From JAGAJR01 sp048463395 (GTDB lineage: Bacteria > Pseudomonadota > Alphaproteobacteria > RF32 > CAG-239): DNA of 31,432 nucleotides. Shown here one piece after another: positions 7,763 to 14,260 of this stretch. The position numbers and the translations under genes are program-made. The notes under the pieces are model-generated. The model ran no database searches and had not been told where the DNA came from. It saw nothing but the letters and a program-made list of their open reading frames with translations. Position 1 is the first letter of the stretch; the number at the start of each line of letters is the position of its first letter. The stretch lies in NCBI GenBank assembly GCA_048463395.1, contig DBFWPL010000032.1:1-31432 (forward strand), written 5' to 3'.

Positions 7763-8236
7763 TTATTTTTTGCGGAAAGCGTCGATGGAAACAACGGAGG
7801 CAATGCCGTTGGATGCTTTTTTAGGTTCTTCTTCAAAAACGTTTCCTTCGTTTTGTGTTTCCTGAGCTTCGCCGTCGTTGATATTAAAACTTAATCCGAA
7901 TTTAGCATAAGGATCAGCAAAGTAAGTGATGGCTTCATAAGGAATGGTAAGCGTTTGCGGAACACCGCTGAAGCTTAAATCAATAGAGAACTGCTTATCT
8001 TCAACAAAAAGGTTGGAGAACTGATGTTGAATGACGATAGTCATTTCTGTCGGGTACTGACTTCTCAGTTGTCCGGATATCTTAGTTAAAGGATGATTGG
8101 TTTTGAATGTGATGTAAAAATGGTTTTCTCCCGGAAGCCCTTGGCGTTCGGCAATTTTTAAAGCTTCAATAACCACGTTTTTCAAAGCTTTTTCAATTAG
8201 TTTATCATAATTAATTTCGGTCAAAAAATCTGTCAT
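7763..8236 (-). CDS. sspB: SspB-type ClpXP adaptor (alphaproteobacterial form)
   Basis: A 157-residue adaptor that binds the ssrA tag on stalled nascent chains and tethers them to ClpX for degradation by ClpXP. The N-terminal substrate-binding domain of about 110 residues shows the alphaproteobacterial pattern (INYDKLIEKALKNVVIEALK; NHFYITFKT; YPTEMTIVIQHQFSNL; PYEAITYFADPYAKFGLSF). An acidic, disordered linker follows (about 118-145), then the ClpX-docking tail VVSIDAFRKK at the very end, which resembles the XB motif. Length fits the family. The gene lies directly downstream of ssrA on the same strand. A purine-rich GAAAGATGACAG region covers the start; no strong ribosome binding site is seen. 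Confidence 0.92.
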   Translation of the reverse strand: MTDFLTEINYDKLIEKALKNVVIEALKIAERQGLPGENHFYITFKTNHPLTKISGQLRSQYPTEMTIVIQHQFSNLFVEDKQFSIDLSFSGVPQTLTIPYEAITYFADPYAKFGLSFNINDGEAQETQNEGNVFEEEPKKASNGIASVVSIDAFRKK

Positions 8237-8251
8237 CTTTCATTCTTTCAA

Positions 8252-8290
8252 TCAGAAAATTAAGCGGGCCGTTCTGTTGCTGGGCGGCCC
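8252..8290 (-). terminator. GC-rich hairpin at the 3' end of ssrA
   Basis: On the minus strand GGGCCG (8285-8290) pairs with CGGCCC (8266-8271) across a 13-base loop and is followed by GCTTAATTTT. It could be the ssrA terminator, leaky enough to let sspB be read, or a structural hairpin of the precursor. The T run is interrupted, so confidence is limited. Confidence 0.4.
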
Positions 8291-8575
8291 ATACCCCACT
8301 CAAAACTAACCAAAGTTATGAGAATTTGCGTTTGTTGCGTTCACTAAGCAGCGATTGCAACAGGTGCTACGTTATTATCGTTAGCATTCATTTAAATTTG
8401 AACCGATAACGGTGGTATCTCACCGAGCACAGCTAAAATACCTTTACTATATCCTGTCTATCCTGTTTCACCCCCGTAAAATTCTTATGAAGATTGGTGG
8501 AGGTGCTGGGTACTGCCCCCAGGTCCAAAATATCTATTTCGTACCGCCTCTAGTGCCGTAGTCAGTTGTCTGACC
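8266..8575 (-). ncRNA. ssrA: Permuted two-piece tmRNA
   Basis: tmRNA rescues stalled ribosomes and adds a degradation tag. Reading the minus strand, the acceptor piece comes first (about 8575-8495) and the coding piece second (8475 downward), the circular permutation known in Alphaproteobacteria. Acceptor strand GGGGGUG (8475-8469) pairs with CACCUCC, which is followed by ACCA ending at 8495, and gives the G3-U70 wobble needed by alanyl-tRNA synthetase. The T-arm is a perfect CUGGG-(GGCAGUA)-CCCAG just before it. The two pieces are joined by an eight-pair P2 helix (CAGGAUAU at 8456-8449 with AUAUUUUG at 8533-8526). The 19 bases 8476-8494 between the pieces are expected to be removed. The outer 3' end is approximate. 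A good promoter lies at 8581-8608. Confidence 0.93.
8344..8385 (-). other. tmRNA tag reading frame, ANDNNVAPVAIAA
   Basis: Thirteen codons plus TAG inside the coding piece of ssrA. GCT is the likely resume codon, and the tag reads ANDNNVAPVAIAA. The AND N terminus is the usual alphaproteobacterial beginning and the terminal AA is the ClpX-recognised end. The middle, NNVAPV, is less acidic than tags I recall from relatives such as Caulobacter (ANDNFAEEFAVAA). The neighbouring SspB would have to read this version. Confidence 0.85.
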
Positions 8576-8580
8576 TGTTT

Positions 8581-8608
8581 ATTATATTCATAAAATCCTT
8601 ATTTTCAA
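8581..8608 (-). promoter_or_regulatory. Sigma70-type promoter of ssrA
   Basis: On the minus strand TTGAAA (8603-8608), a 16-base spacer and a consensus TATAAT (8581-8586) precede the acceptor piece by about seven bases. This places the transcription start near 8575. Confidence 0.75.
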
Positions 8609-8714
8609 TAGTTATGATTGGGGTTTATTTAAGGCTTGATAACTGCCAATCAGAACTTGTCAAAAAGTATCGTAATGATATTTTTAAGCATTATAACAAT
8701 AAGGGCAAAAGCAA

Positions 8715-9290
8715 ATGACTAAAGTTGCAGTTTGGTGTCGTCATCAGAATGACAATGTTATCGGTGTCGGACCCAATATTCCATGGCGGATTTCATCCGA
8801 TTTTAAGCGTTTTCGCCGGATTACGGAGGGGCAGTGCCTCGTGGCCGGGCAGACGACATATGAGAGCTTTCCGAATCGGACGCTTCCAAACCGAAAAATC
8901 GCGGTTTTGACTTTTGATGCGGATTATGAAGTTTCTGATCCCGAGAATCATTTTGTGGTGTCGGATGTTAAGCTTTTGAAGGATTTTGAAGAAGATTTGT
9001 ATATTTCCGGCGGAGCCAGTATTTATAAGTTATTTATGACCGGCGGAGCCAAGTTGATGCCCGATATTATTGTTGACAGTATGTATACGGGGGAGCTTAA
9101 TCCTAATCTGACAGGACAAAAAGTGGATATAACCCCTTGTATTGACATTATGAATAAGCAATATCGCCAAGTTTCAAAAGACTATGAGCAAGATGGCGTG
9201 ATTACCACGGTTCATGTTAAAAAAGGCGATTTTGTCGAGCAGTCTGTTCTTAAAAGAATTATTCAAGCCATTGAAGCAGGAGAAGAATAA
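8715..9290 (+). CDS. folA: Dihydrofolate reductase, divergent
   Basis: A 191-residue enzyme that reduces dihydrofolate to tetrahydrofolate with NADPH. Visible landmarks: NVIGVGPNIPWRISSDFKRF with the substrate-binding acid Asp about 29; a nucleotide-binding stretch VAGQTTYESF in place of the usual GR-T-ES; RTLPNRKIAVLT; and the ISGGASIYKLF glycine pair. The protein is somewhat longer than typical (about 160) because of the central and C-terminal parts, and it diverges from classical FolA around the NADPH phosphate-binding Arg, which is Gln here. It ends one base before the thyA start codon, in the order folA-thyA, so the genes are coupled. It is transcribed divergently from ssrA. Confidence 0.82.
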   Translation: MTKVAVWCRHQNDNVIGVGPNIPWRISSDFKRFRRITEGQCLVAGQTTYESFPNRTLPNRKIAVLTFDADYEVSDPENHFVVSDVKLLKDFEEDLYISGGASIYKLFMTGGAKLMPDIIVDSMYTGELNPNLTGQKVDITPCIDIMNKQYRQVSKDYEQDGVITTVHVKKGDFVEQSVLKRIIQAIEAGEE

Positions 9291-10076
9291 ATGAAGCAAT
9301 ATCTTGATTTGTTGCGTGATATTATGGAAAACGGCGTTGATAAAATGGATCGTACCGGAACGGGAACCCGTTCGGTTTTCGGGCGGCAGATGCGTTTTGA
9401 TTTGAACAAGGGTTTTCCTTTGGTAACAACTAAAAAAGTTCATCTGAAAAGTATTATTCATGAGCTTTTGTGGTTTATCAAAGGCGATACAAATGTAAAA
9501 TATCTGCAGGAAAACGGTGTTCGTATCTGGAATGAATGGGCTGATGAAAACGGAGATTTAGGTCCCGTTTACGGTTCGCAATGGCGTAACTGGAACGGAG
9601 AGGGAATTGACCAACTCGCTGAGGTTGTCAACAAACTGAAAAATAATCCCAATGACCGGCGTATTATCGTTTCGGCTTGGAATGTCTCCAAAATTCCGGA
9701 AATGAAGCTTCCTCCTTGCCACATGATGTTTCAGTTTTATGTTGCGAACAACAAGTTGTCATGTATGCTTTACCAACGCAGCTGCGATATGTTTTTGGGC
9801 GTTCCGTTTAATATTGCTTCTTATGCTTTGTTGACGATGATGTTGGCTCAAGTTTGCGGATTGGAATTGGGAGAGTTTGTTCATACCTTGGGAGATACGC
9901 ATATTTATCACAATCATTTTGAGCAGGTTAAGGAACAACTCAGCCGTGAGCCTTTGCCTTTGCCAAGAATGAAAATTAATCCGAATGTTAAAGACATTAA
10001 TGATTTCAAGTATGAAGATTTTGAACTGGTTGATTATCAGTGTCATGGAAAACTTGAAGGAAAAGTTGCCGTTTAA
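9291..10076 (+). CDS. thyA: Thymidylate synthase ThyA
   Basis: A 261-residue enzyme that methylates dUMP to dTMP using methylene-tetrahydrofolate and yields dihydrofolate, which the upstream folA product recycles. Signature elements: DRTGTGTRSVFG (dUMP phosphate loop), HELLWFIKGDTN, the catalytic Cys in LPPCHMMFQFYV (about residue 143), YQRSCDMFLGVPFNIASYA, and the HTLGDTHIYHNH dUMP-binding segment. Length agrees with E. coli ThyA (264). The start codon directly follows the folA stop. A strong terminator lies five bases after its stop. Confidence 0.97.
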   Translation: MKQYLDLLRDIMENGVDKMDRTGTGTRSVFGRQMRFDLNKGFPLVTTKKVHLKSIIHELLWFIKGDTNVKYLQENGVRIWNEWADENGDLGPVYGSQWRNWNGEGIDQLAEVVNKLKNNPNDRRIIVSAWNVSKIPEMKLPPCHMMFQFYVANNKLSCMLYQRSCDMFLGVPFNIASYALLTMMLAQVCGLELGEFVHTLGDTHIYHNHFEQVKEQLSREPLPLPRMKINPNVKDINDFKYEDFELVDYQCHGKLEGKVAV

Positions 10077-10080
10077 TCTG

Positions 10081-10107
10081 AAAAGCCCTCTGATCGAGGG
10101 CTTTTTT
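10081..10107 (+). terminator. Terminator of folA-thyA
   Basis: GCCCTC-TGATC-GAGGGC with four A upstream and a run of six T downstream (10102-10107), immediately after the thyA stop codon. Confidence 0.88.
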
Positions 10108-10120
10108 GCGGCGGTTGAAT

Positions 10121-10160
10121 AAAAAACACCCCGTCTTTTTTTCAAAAAAGGACGGGGTGT
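10121..10160 (-). terminator. Long hairpin terminator of the orphan gene
   Basis: ACACCCCGTC (10126-10135) pairs with GACGGGGTGT (10151-10160), and the T-rich/A-rich interior can extend the stem. On the minus strand it runs into TTTTTATTC. It faces the thyA terminator and lies about 35 bases after the stop codon of the gene at 10197. Confidence 0.8.
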
Positions 10161-10196
10161 CGGTTCATGGTTAGATTAGGTTAAGGGAACAAAAGA

Positions 10197-10553
10197 TTAT
10201 TTACGGAGGTAGTGATATACCCCGTTGATTTTTTTCTCCTGATATTGGAGGCCGTTGATCTCCGGAGAGCGGGCCAGAGTGATGGAGAGATTGCTTTTGT
10301 CGATAGTCGCGGTCTTGCCTCCAGAGACTTGACGGATGGTAACAGTTGCCTGATTGATGTCTGTGGCCCATACGAGATAGGGGATGCCGGCTTTGAACGG
10401 AGCGTCTTTCTTCTTGGAGAGAGAGGCGGGGTCGTTGCCGAGGACGGGAGCAAGCAGGGTAACGGTATACATACGCTGGAAAGCTACTTTTGTCTTGTTA
10501 GCTACGGTGTCAGCGGAGAGTTTTTCAACTGCGATTTTATTCTTCTTACACAT
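10197..10553 (-). CDS. Orphan protein of unknown function with foreign-looking codon use
   Basis: A 118-residue soluble protein (MCKKNKIAVEKLSADT...), with no signal peptide and no membrane segment. It alternates short beta-like stretches, including FKAGIPYLVWA and ATVTIRQVSGGKTATI, and I recognise no family. Its codons are strikingly C-ending (ATC, AAC, GAC, ACC, CTC, TCC, GCC), whereas all neighbours prefer T- or A-ending codons and TTG. This points to transfer from a different genome or to very high expression. The AGIPYLV pattern is reminiscent of beta-rich proteins of Bacteroidetes, a weak hint only. A TATAAT (10590-10595) lies 37 bases upstream of the start, but the ribosome binding site is poor. 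It has its own strong terminator and stands as a single-gene unit. Confidence 0.65.
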   Translation of the reverse strand: MCKKNKIAVEKLSADTVANKTKVAFQRMYTVTLLAPVLGNDPASLSKKKDAPFKAGIPYLVWATDINQATVTIRQVSGGKTATIDKSNLSITLARSPEINGLQYQEKKINGVYHYLRK

Positions 10554-10755
10554 GATTAAAATGTTTTGATGCCTTGCGGCGATTTTACAATTATACTGTT
10601 TAGTTCACAAAATTCTTAAATGGAATGAACATATATAAACACATTTTTAGACCAAAATCAAGTATAAAATGACAAAATTTTTGTATAAATTGTGATTTTA
10701 TCGTTTGTTGTTTGATTTTTCGCATTTTTTTAGCGGAGCTTGGGATGAAAATCAA

Positions 10756-11478
10756 TTATCCTAAAATCGAAAGAGTAATTCCGACGAACAAAGGAATCGA
10801 TAAATTATCGTCAATTTCGATTTTGTCTTCGTACATTTCCGTTAGGGTGGCAATCAGAGCAGCGATAATGCCGGCATAAGTTACCGGAAGTATCGGGTTA
10901 TATAAAACCATGATGAGCAAAGCACTGAGGAAAAACGCTACAGTTCCTTCCAATGATTTTGACGCTCTCAATCTGCGGGTTCCGTAAGCTTTTCCGAACA
11001 AGGCGGCACAGGTGTCTGAAATCAGCATGATGGTAAGGGAAACCACGGCAATGGCTTTGGTGAACAAAAAGGTACAGGCAATTGCGGCAAGGAAGACATA
11101 TAGTGAACCGCTGACCTGGAATTTGTTTCGTTTTAATTCCTTATTGCGAAGAGTTTTGAAAAACAAGACTCCGAAGGTTTTTCGAGCCCAAGGCCATTTT
11201 TTGTAGTTTCCGTATTCAAGCAAAGCATCGCCGACAAACAGTGTTGAAAAGATGATGATAGATAATCCCGGATGCAAAAAATAAATCAGGGCGGGAATCC
11301 ATAAAGAACTCAGATGAATGGATTTCCGGTACAGTTCTTTTTTGAAAGATTTGTTAATATCAATATGCAGATTATGGGCTATTCCGTTTAAGTTCGGGTG
11401 GCGAATTTTCATTCTCCATTTGGGTCTTCTCAGCTTAAAGCTTAAGTCGGACTTTTTTATCTTAAACGGTTTCAGCAT
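10756..11478 (-). CDS. CTP-dependent lipid kinase-like membrane protein (dolichol/diacylglycerol kinase family)
   Basis: A 240-residue membrane protein of the SEC59/DGK1/VTE5 family (COG0170), whose members phosphorylate polyprenols, phytol or diacylglycerol with CTP. About six hydrophobic segments follow a basic cytosolic N terminus of 45 residues. Motifs in order: RKSIHLSSLW (about 51-60), VGDALLEYGNY, SGSLYVFLAA, SDTCAALFGKAYG with KSLEGT (about 154-179; the nucleotide region related to CdsA), and DDNLSIPL (about 223-230), close to the family's EDN-IPL ending. It lies 72 bases downstream of the PAP2 gene on the same strand. The lipid substrate is inferred, with diacylglycerol favoured because of the LtaS-like neighbour. 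The start has AGGAAAA upstream. Confidence 0.78.
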   Translation of the reverse strand: MLKPFKIKKSDLSFKLRRPKWRMKIRHPNLNGIAHNLHIDINKSFKKELYRKSIHLSSLWIPALIYFLHPGLSIIIFSTLFVGDALLEYGNYKKWPWARKTFGVLFFKTLRNKELKRNKFQVSGSLYVFLAAIACTFLFTKAIAVVSLTIMLISDTCAALFGKAYGTRRLRASKSLEGTVAFFLSALLIMVLYNPILPVTYAGIIAALIATLTEMYEDKIEIDDNLSIPLFVGITLSILG

Positions 11479-11550
11479 CGTTTTTTCCTATGCAATATCA
11501 GAATGTTTAGATAAATATCATTAATCTGAAATAAAGTAAACAATAACTTA

Positions 11551-12246
11551 TTATGGTTGTTGGTGCTTATAAAACGGGAATCGGTTTAACAAGGTATTGA
11601 TCAGCATAATTACCATAAAAGAGGCGATCATGCTGAACAATGTGTGGGAAAGAAAGTGCTGACCTCTCATCATTTGGTAGATTCCGGCTGTCCAGCCTAA
11701 GGTTATTCCCAGAAGCAATCCGGCAATCTTATATCTGGTTTTATGAAAACAGTAAAATAAAGCCATAAATGCAAAGCCGGCAGTGGCGTGTCCGGCGGGA
11801 AAGCAGCGTCCCGGCTTGGGTTGGATGAAGTTTTCGGGATAGTCGGCGATAATGCGGACAAAAGGGTAATTTCCGTTATAAATATCTAATTGGTACGGGC
11901 AATAGACATTGGTTATGTATTTGGCTCCGGCAACAATCAACGGAACAAAAATGATGCTGAGCAAAAACATTAATGTCTGTTTTTGATATTTTCTCAGTTT
12001 TTCATATCTAAAAGAGCATGTTAAGTATAGCAGACTGAATATACCGGAAGCAATGAGGATATTTTTTAATCCTTTGTAAAAAACAAGGCTGAGTTGTTTG
12101 TGTTTTTCAGGATTTATCATCCATTGACGATTAGCGGCATCATAGAAATAATTTTGCAGTAAAATGTCTATGTCGGTATAATATTCCAAAAGCAATACGG
12201 CGGTTAGAAGGAGGGTTCCTCCGGTCAGATAAAATTTCAGTCTCAT
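11551..12246 (-). CDS. PAP2-family membrane phosphatase
   Basis: A 231-residue membrane protein with about six hydrophobic segments and the three PAP2 phosphatase motifs: K-x6-CP (KYITNVYCP, about 109-117), PAGHATAGF (catalytic His about 153) and RGQHFLSHTLFS (nucleophile His about 201). Cys replaces Arg in the first motif; as I recall, this is normal for the COG3907-like subgroup and is not a defect. Such enzymes remove phosphate from lipids such as phosphatidate, undecaprenyl pyrophosphate or lipid A. The gene overlaps the LtaS-like gene by four bases (ATGA), so translation is coupled. Substrate inferred only from the neighbours. Confidence 0.85.
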   Translation of the reverse strand: MRLKFYLTGGTLLLTAVLLLEYYTDIDILLQNYFYDAANRQWMINPEKHKQLSLVFYKGLKNILIASGIFSLLYLTCSFRYEKLRKYQKQTLMFLLSIIFVPLIVAGAKYITNVYCPYQLDIYNGNYPFVRIIADYPENFIQPKPGRCFPAGHATAGFAFMALFYCFHKTRYKIAGLLLGITLGWTAGIYQMMRGQHFLSHTLFSMIASFMVIMLINTLLNRFPFYKHQQP

Positions 12247-14129
12247 TCTGCGGCAATCGCTTTCAGCTGGTTCTCCCAGTCAGAGGCTTGTTGATAGTAG
12301 GCAACAGCTTCTTTCAGATTTTGCTCTACAAATGTTTTATCTGCGTTTTCCGGAAAAACGGAATATTCTTTAACCGGTTTGAGAATGATGTTAATTCCGT
12401 CTTTAACGTAACCGATTTTTTGATAATTGCTGACAAAAAGTCTTGATTCATAGTTTGGAAGCAAGATGTCTTGTCCGAAAAAGTGGCTCTCGTAGTTAAA
12501 GTTGAGAATTCCGAGCAGGGTAGGCAATGCGTCAATCTGGCTGACCGGTGTGTTAATTCTTTGAGCTTTCACGAATTTCGGGGCATAAATAATGAAAGGA
12601 ATGTGGTGTCCTTCAAGGTTTATTTCTTCTTTTCCGGAAGCTCCTGCCGTATGATCGGCAATAAAGACAAAAATCGTGTTATCAAACCAAGGTTTCTGCT
12701 TGGCATCTTCCATGAATTTTCCAATCGCGTAGTCGGCATATTTGACACCGGCAATTCGTCCGCCTTTTTCCGAAGGCATATCAATACGCCCTTCAGGAAA
12801 GGTGTATGGACGGTGGTTGGAGATTGTGAGTGTAACCGTTAAAAACGGTTTGTCTTCGGCAAAAGATTTGTCCGCTTCTTTGATGATTTTTTTAAAAGTA
12901 TCTTCGTCGGCGGCTCCCCAGGCATTGACAAAAGTGATTTCGCTTTTGTCCCAGTCGGTACGGTCAATAACTTTGAACCCATTGTTTTCCATGAAGTAGT
13001 TCATATTGTCAAAATAACCATATCCGCCGTAAATCCATTTATTGTCGTAACCTTTTTCGTGAAAAATAGAACCGAGGCCATGCAGATTTTCGTTGTTTCT
13101 TCTGCGGACGATAGACATTCCGGGCAGGGGCGGCATGGACAAGGTTAGAGCCTCAATACCTCTTACAGAACGGGTTCCGATGGCATAAGTGTTGCTGAAA
13201 TATAAGCCTTCTTGTGCGAGTTTACTTAAATTCGGCGTAATGGACGGAGCTTGAGGATGGTTTTCATCCATATATTTGGCACTCATGCTCTCCATCAAAA
13301 CAATAATGACGTTAGCCCGGCTTTCCGGTCGGAAGGAGCTTATCTGGCGGGCAATGTTTTTCTTAGGAGAAAGAAAGGTAATATTGTTTCCTTGGTATTT
13401 CTTCTGCAAGAGAGTCAGATTTTCTGCGGTATCCTGAGTGAGGTAGAAATCATCATAAATGATTTCATTTTTCAAAAAGGCACTGAACAAACTGTAAAAG
13501 CCTTCTTTGCCCAGTTCATTGTTGTAACGGTTTGGGCTGATTTCCAGATTTGAAATGTCAATATTGGCATAAGATAAAAAGCAAATGCAGATATAAGTAG
13601 CTGTATAGAAAAAGCGTTTGATGAAACGTGGGGCATTTTCGGCCATGAACAAATATTTATGTGAAAAATATATAACAACACCACTTAAAGCGACAATGGC
13701 CGAGATTACAGAAATAACCGGATAAGATTGTCGGATGTTGGCGATAACTTCGTTTGTATAGATAAGATAGTCAACGGCAATGAAGTTGAATGCGGATTGA
13801 AATTCTTCCCAGAAAACAACGGAGGCTGCCGCATTGAACAAGGAAATGAAAACAAAAACGGAGTACATGGTTGTCGTTATGATTTTATCGGCTTTGGAAT
13901 TGACTTTATTTTGAGGCAGAAAAAGCAGATAAAGCATATAAGGCATTATGGCGAAAAGAAAAGCCACGGTCGTTGTCAGCATACGGACGCCCAAAGTCTT
14001 TAAAACAGAGAGGAACGAAAAGTCCAGAACCTGATAGTTGTTTATGAATTCAAAACAAATAAATACGGTTTCAACGGCGACTGTAAATATAAAGAACGGG
14101 AGCAGGCGTTTGGCGATGAACGAGTTCAT
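12243..14129 (-). CDS. LtaS-like phosphoglycerol transferase (membrane sulfatase fold)
   Basis: A 628-residue protein with five N-terminal transmembrane segments and a large extracytoplasmic alkaline-phosphatase/sulfatase-type domain, as in lipoteichoic acid synthase and OpgB-like transferases. The catalytic Thr lies in IGTRSVRGIEAL (about residue 319). Metal ligands are visible in VLMESMS (about 280) and IADHTAG (about 492-493), with a His in SNHRPY (about 439). These enzymes move glycerol-phosphate from phosphatidylglycerol and release diacylglycerol. I chose the ATG at 14129, which follows GAGAGGAAA; an in-frame ATG 16 codons earlier lacks a site. First gene of a run with the PAP2 and lipid kinase-like genes. 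The acceptor in this Gram-negative cell is unknown, possibly a periplasmic glucan or surface glycan. Confidence 0.85.
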   Translation of the reverse strand: MNSFIAKRLLPFFIFTVAVETVFICFEFINNYQVLDFSFLSVLKTLGVRMLTTTVAFLFAIMPYMLYLLFLPQNKVNSKADKIITTTMYSVFVFISLFNAAASVVFWEEFQSAFNFIAVDYLIYTNEVIANIRQSYPVISVISAIVALSGVVIYFSHKYLFMAENAPRFIKRFFYTATYICICFLSYANIDISNLEISPNRYNNELGKEGFYSLFSAFLKNEIIYDDFYLTQDTAENLTLLQKKYQGNNITFLSPKKNIARQISSFRPESRANVIIVLMESMSAKYMDENHPQAPSITPNLSKLAQEGLYFSNTYAIGTRSVRGIEALTLSMPPLPGMSIVRRRNNENLHGLGSIFHEKGYDNKWIYGGYGYFDNMNYFMENNGFKVIDRTDWDKSEITFVNAWGAADEDTFKKIIKEADKSFAEDKPFLTVTLTISNHRPYTFPEGRIDMPSEKGGRIAGVKYADYAIGKFMEDAKQKPWFDNTIFVFIADHTAGASGKEEINLEGHHIPFIIYAPKFVKAQRINTPVSQIDALPTLLGILNFNYESHFFGQDILLPNYESRLFVSNYQKIGYVKDGINIILKPVKEYSVFPENADKTFVEQNLKEAVAYYQQASDWENQLKAIAAE

Positions 14130-14221
14130 ATTTTCCTCTCTATTATTGATTGAACTTTTTGAAAAATATATTATCAAAAATTAATAAAGCAATCTTTTTT
14201 TGTATAAAGCCTAAGGGGTGT

Positions 14222-14260
14222 TGAAAAAAAATAACCTCCCGATTTCAGGAGGTTATTTTT
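14222..14260 (-). terminator. Terminator of alaS
   Basis: AATAACCTCC (14230-14239) and GGAGGTTATT (14248-14257) form a ten-base stem. On the minus strand it is followed by a T run, and it begins at the alaS stop codon. Confidence 0.85.

Noticed and set aside
11551..12246. Missing Arg in PAP2 motif 1 (KYITNVYCP), first read as an inactive enzyme
   Set aside because: The CP form with RG-HFLSH is, as I recall, the norm in the COG3907-like subgroup, and the catalytic His residues are intact.
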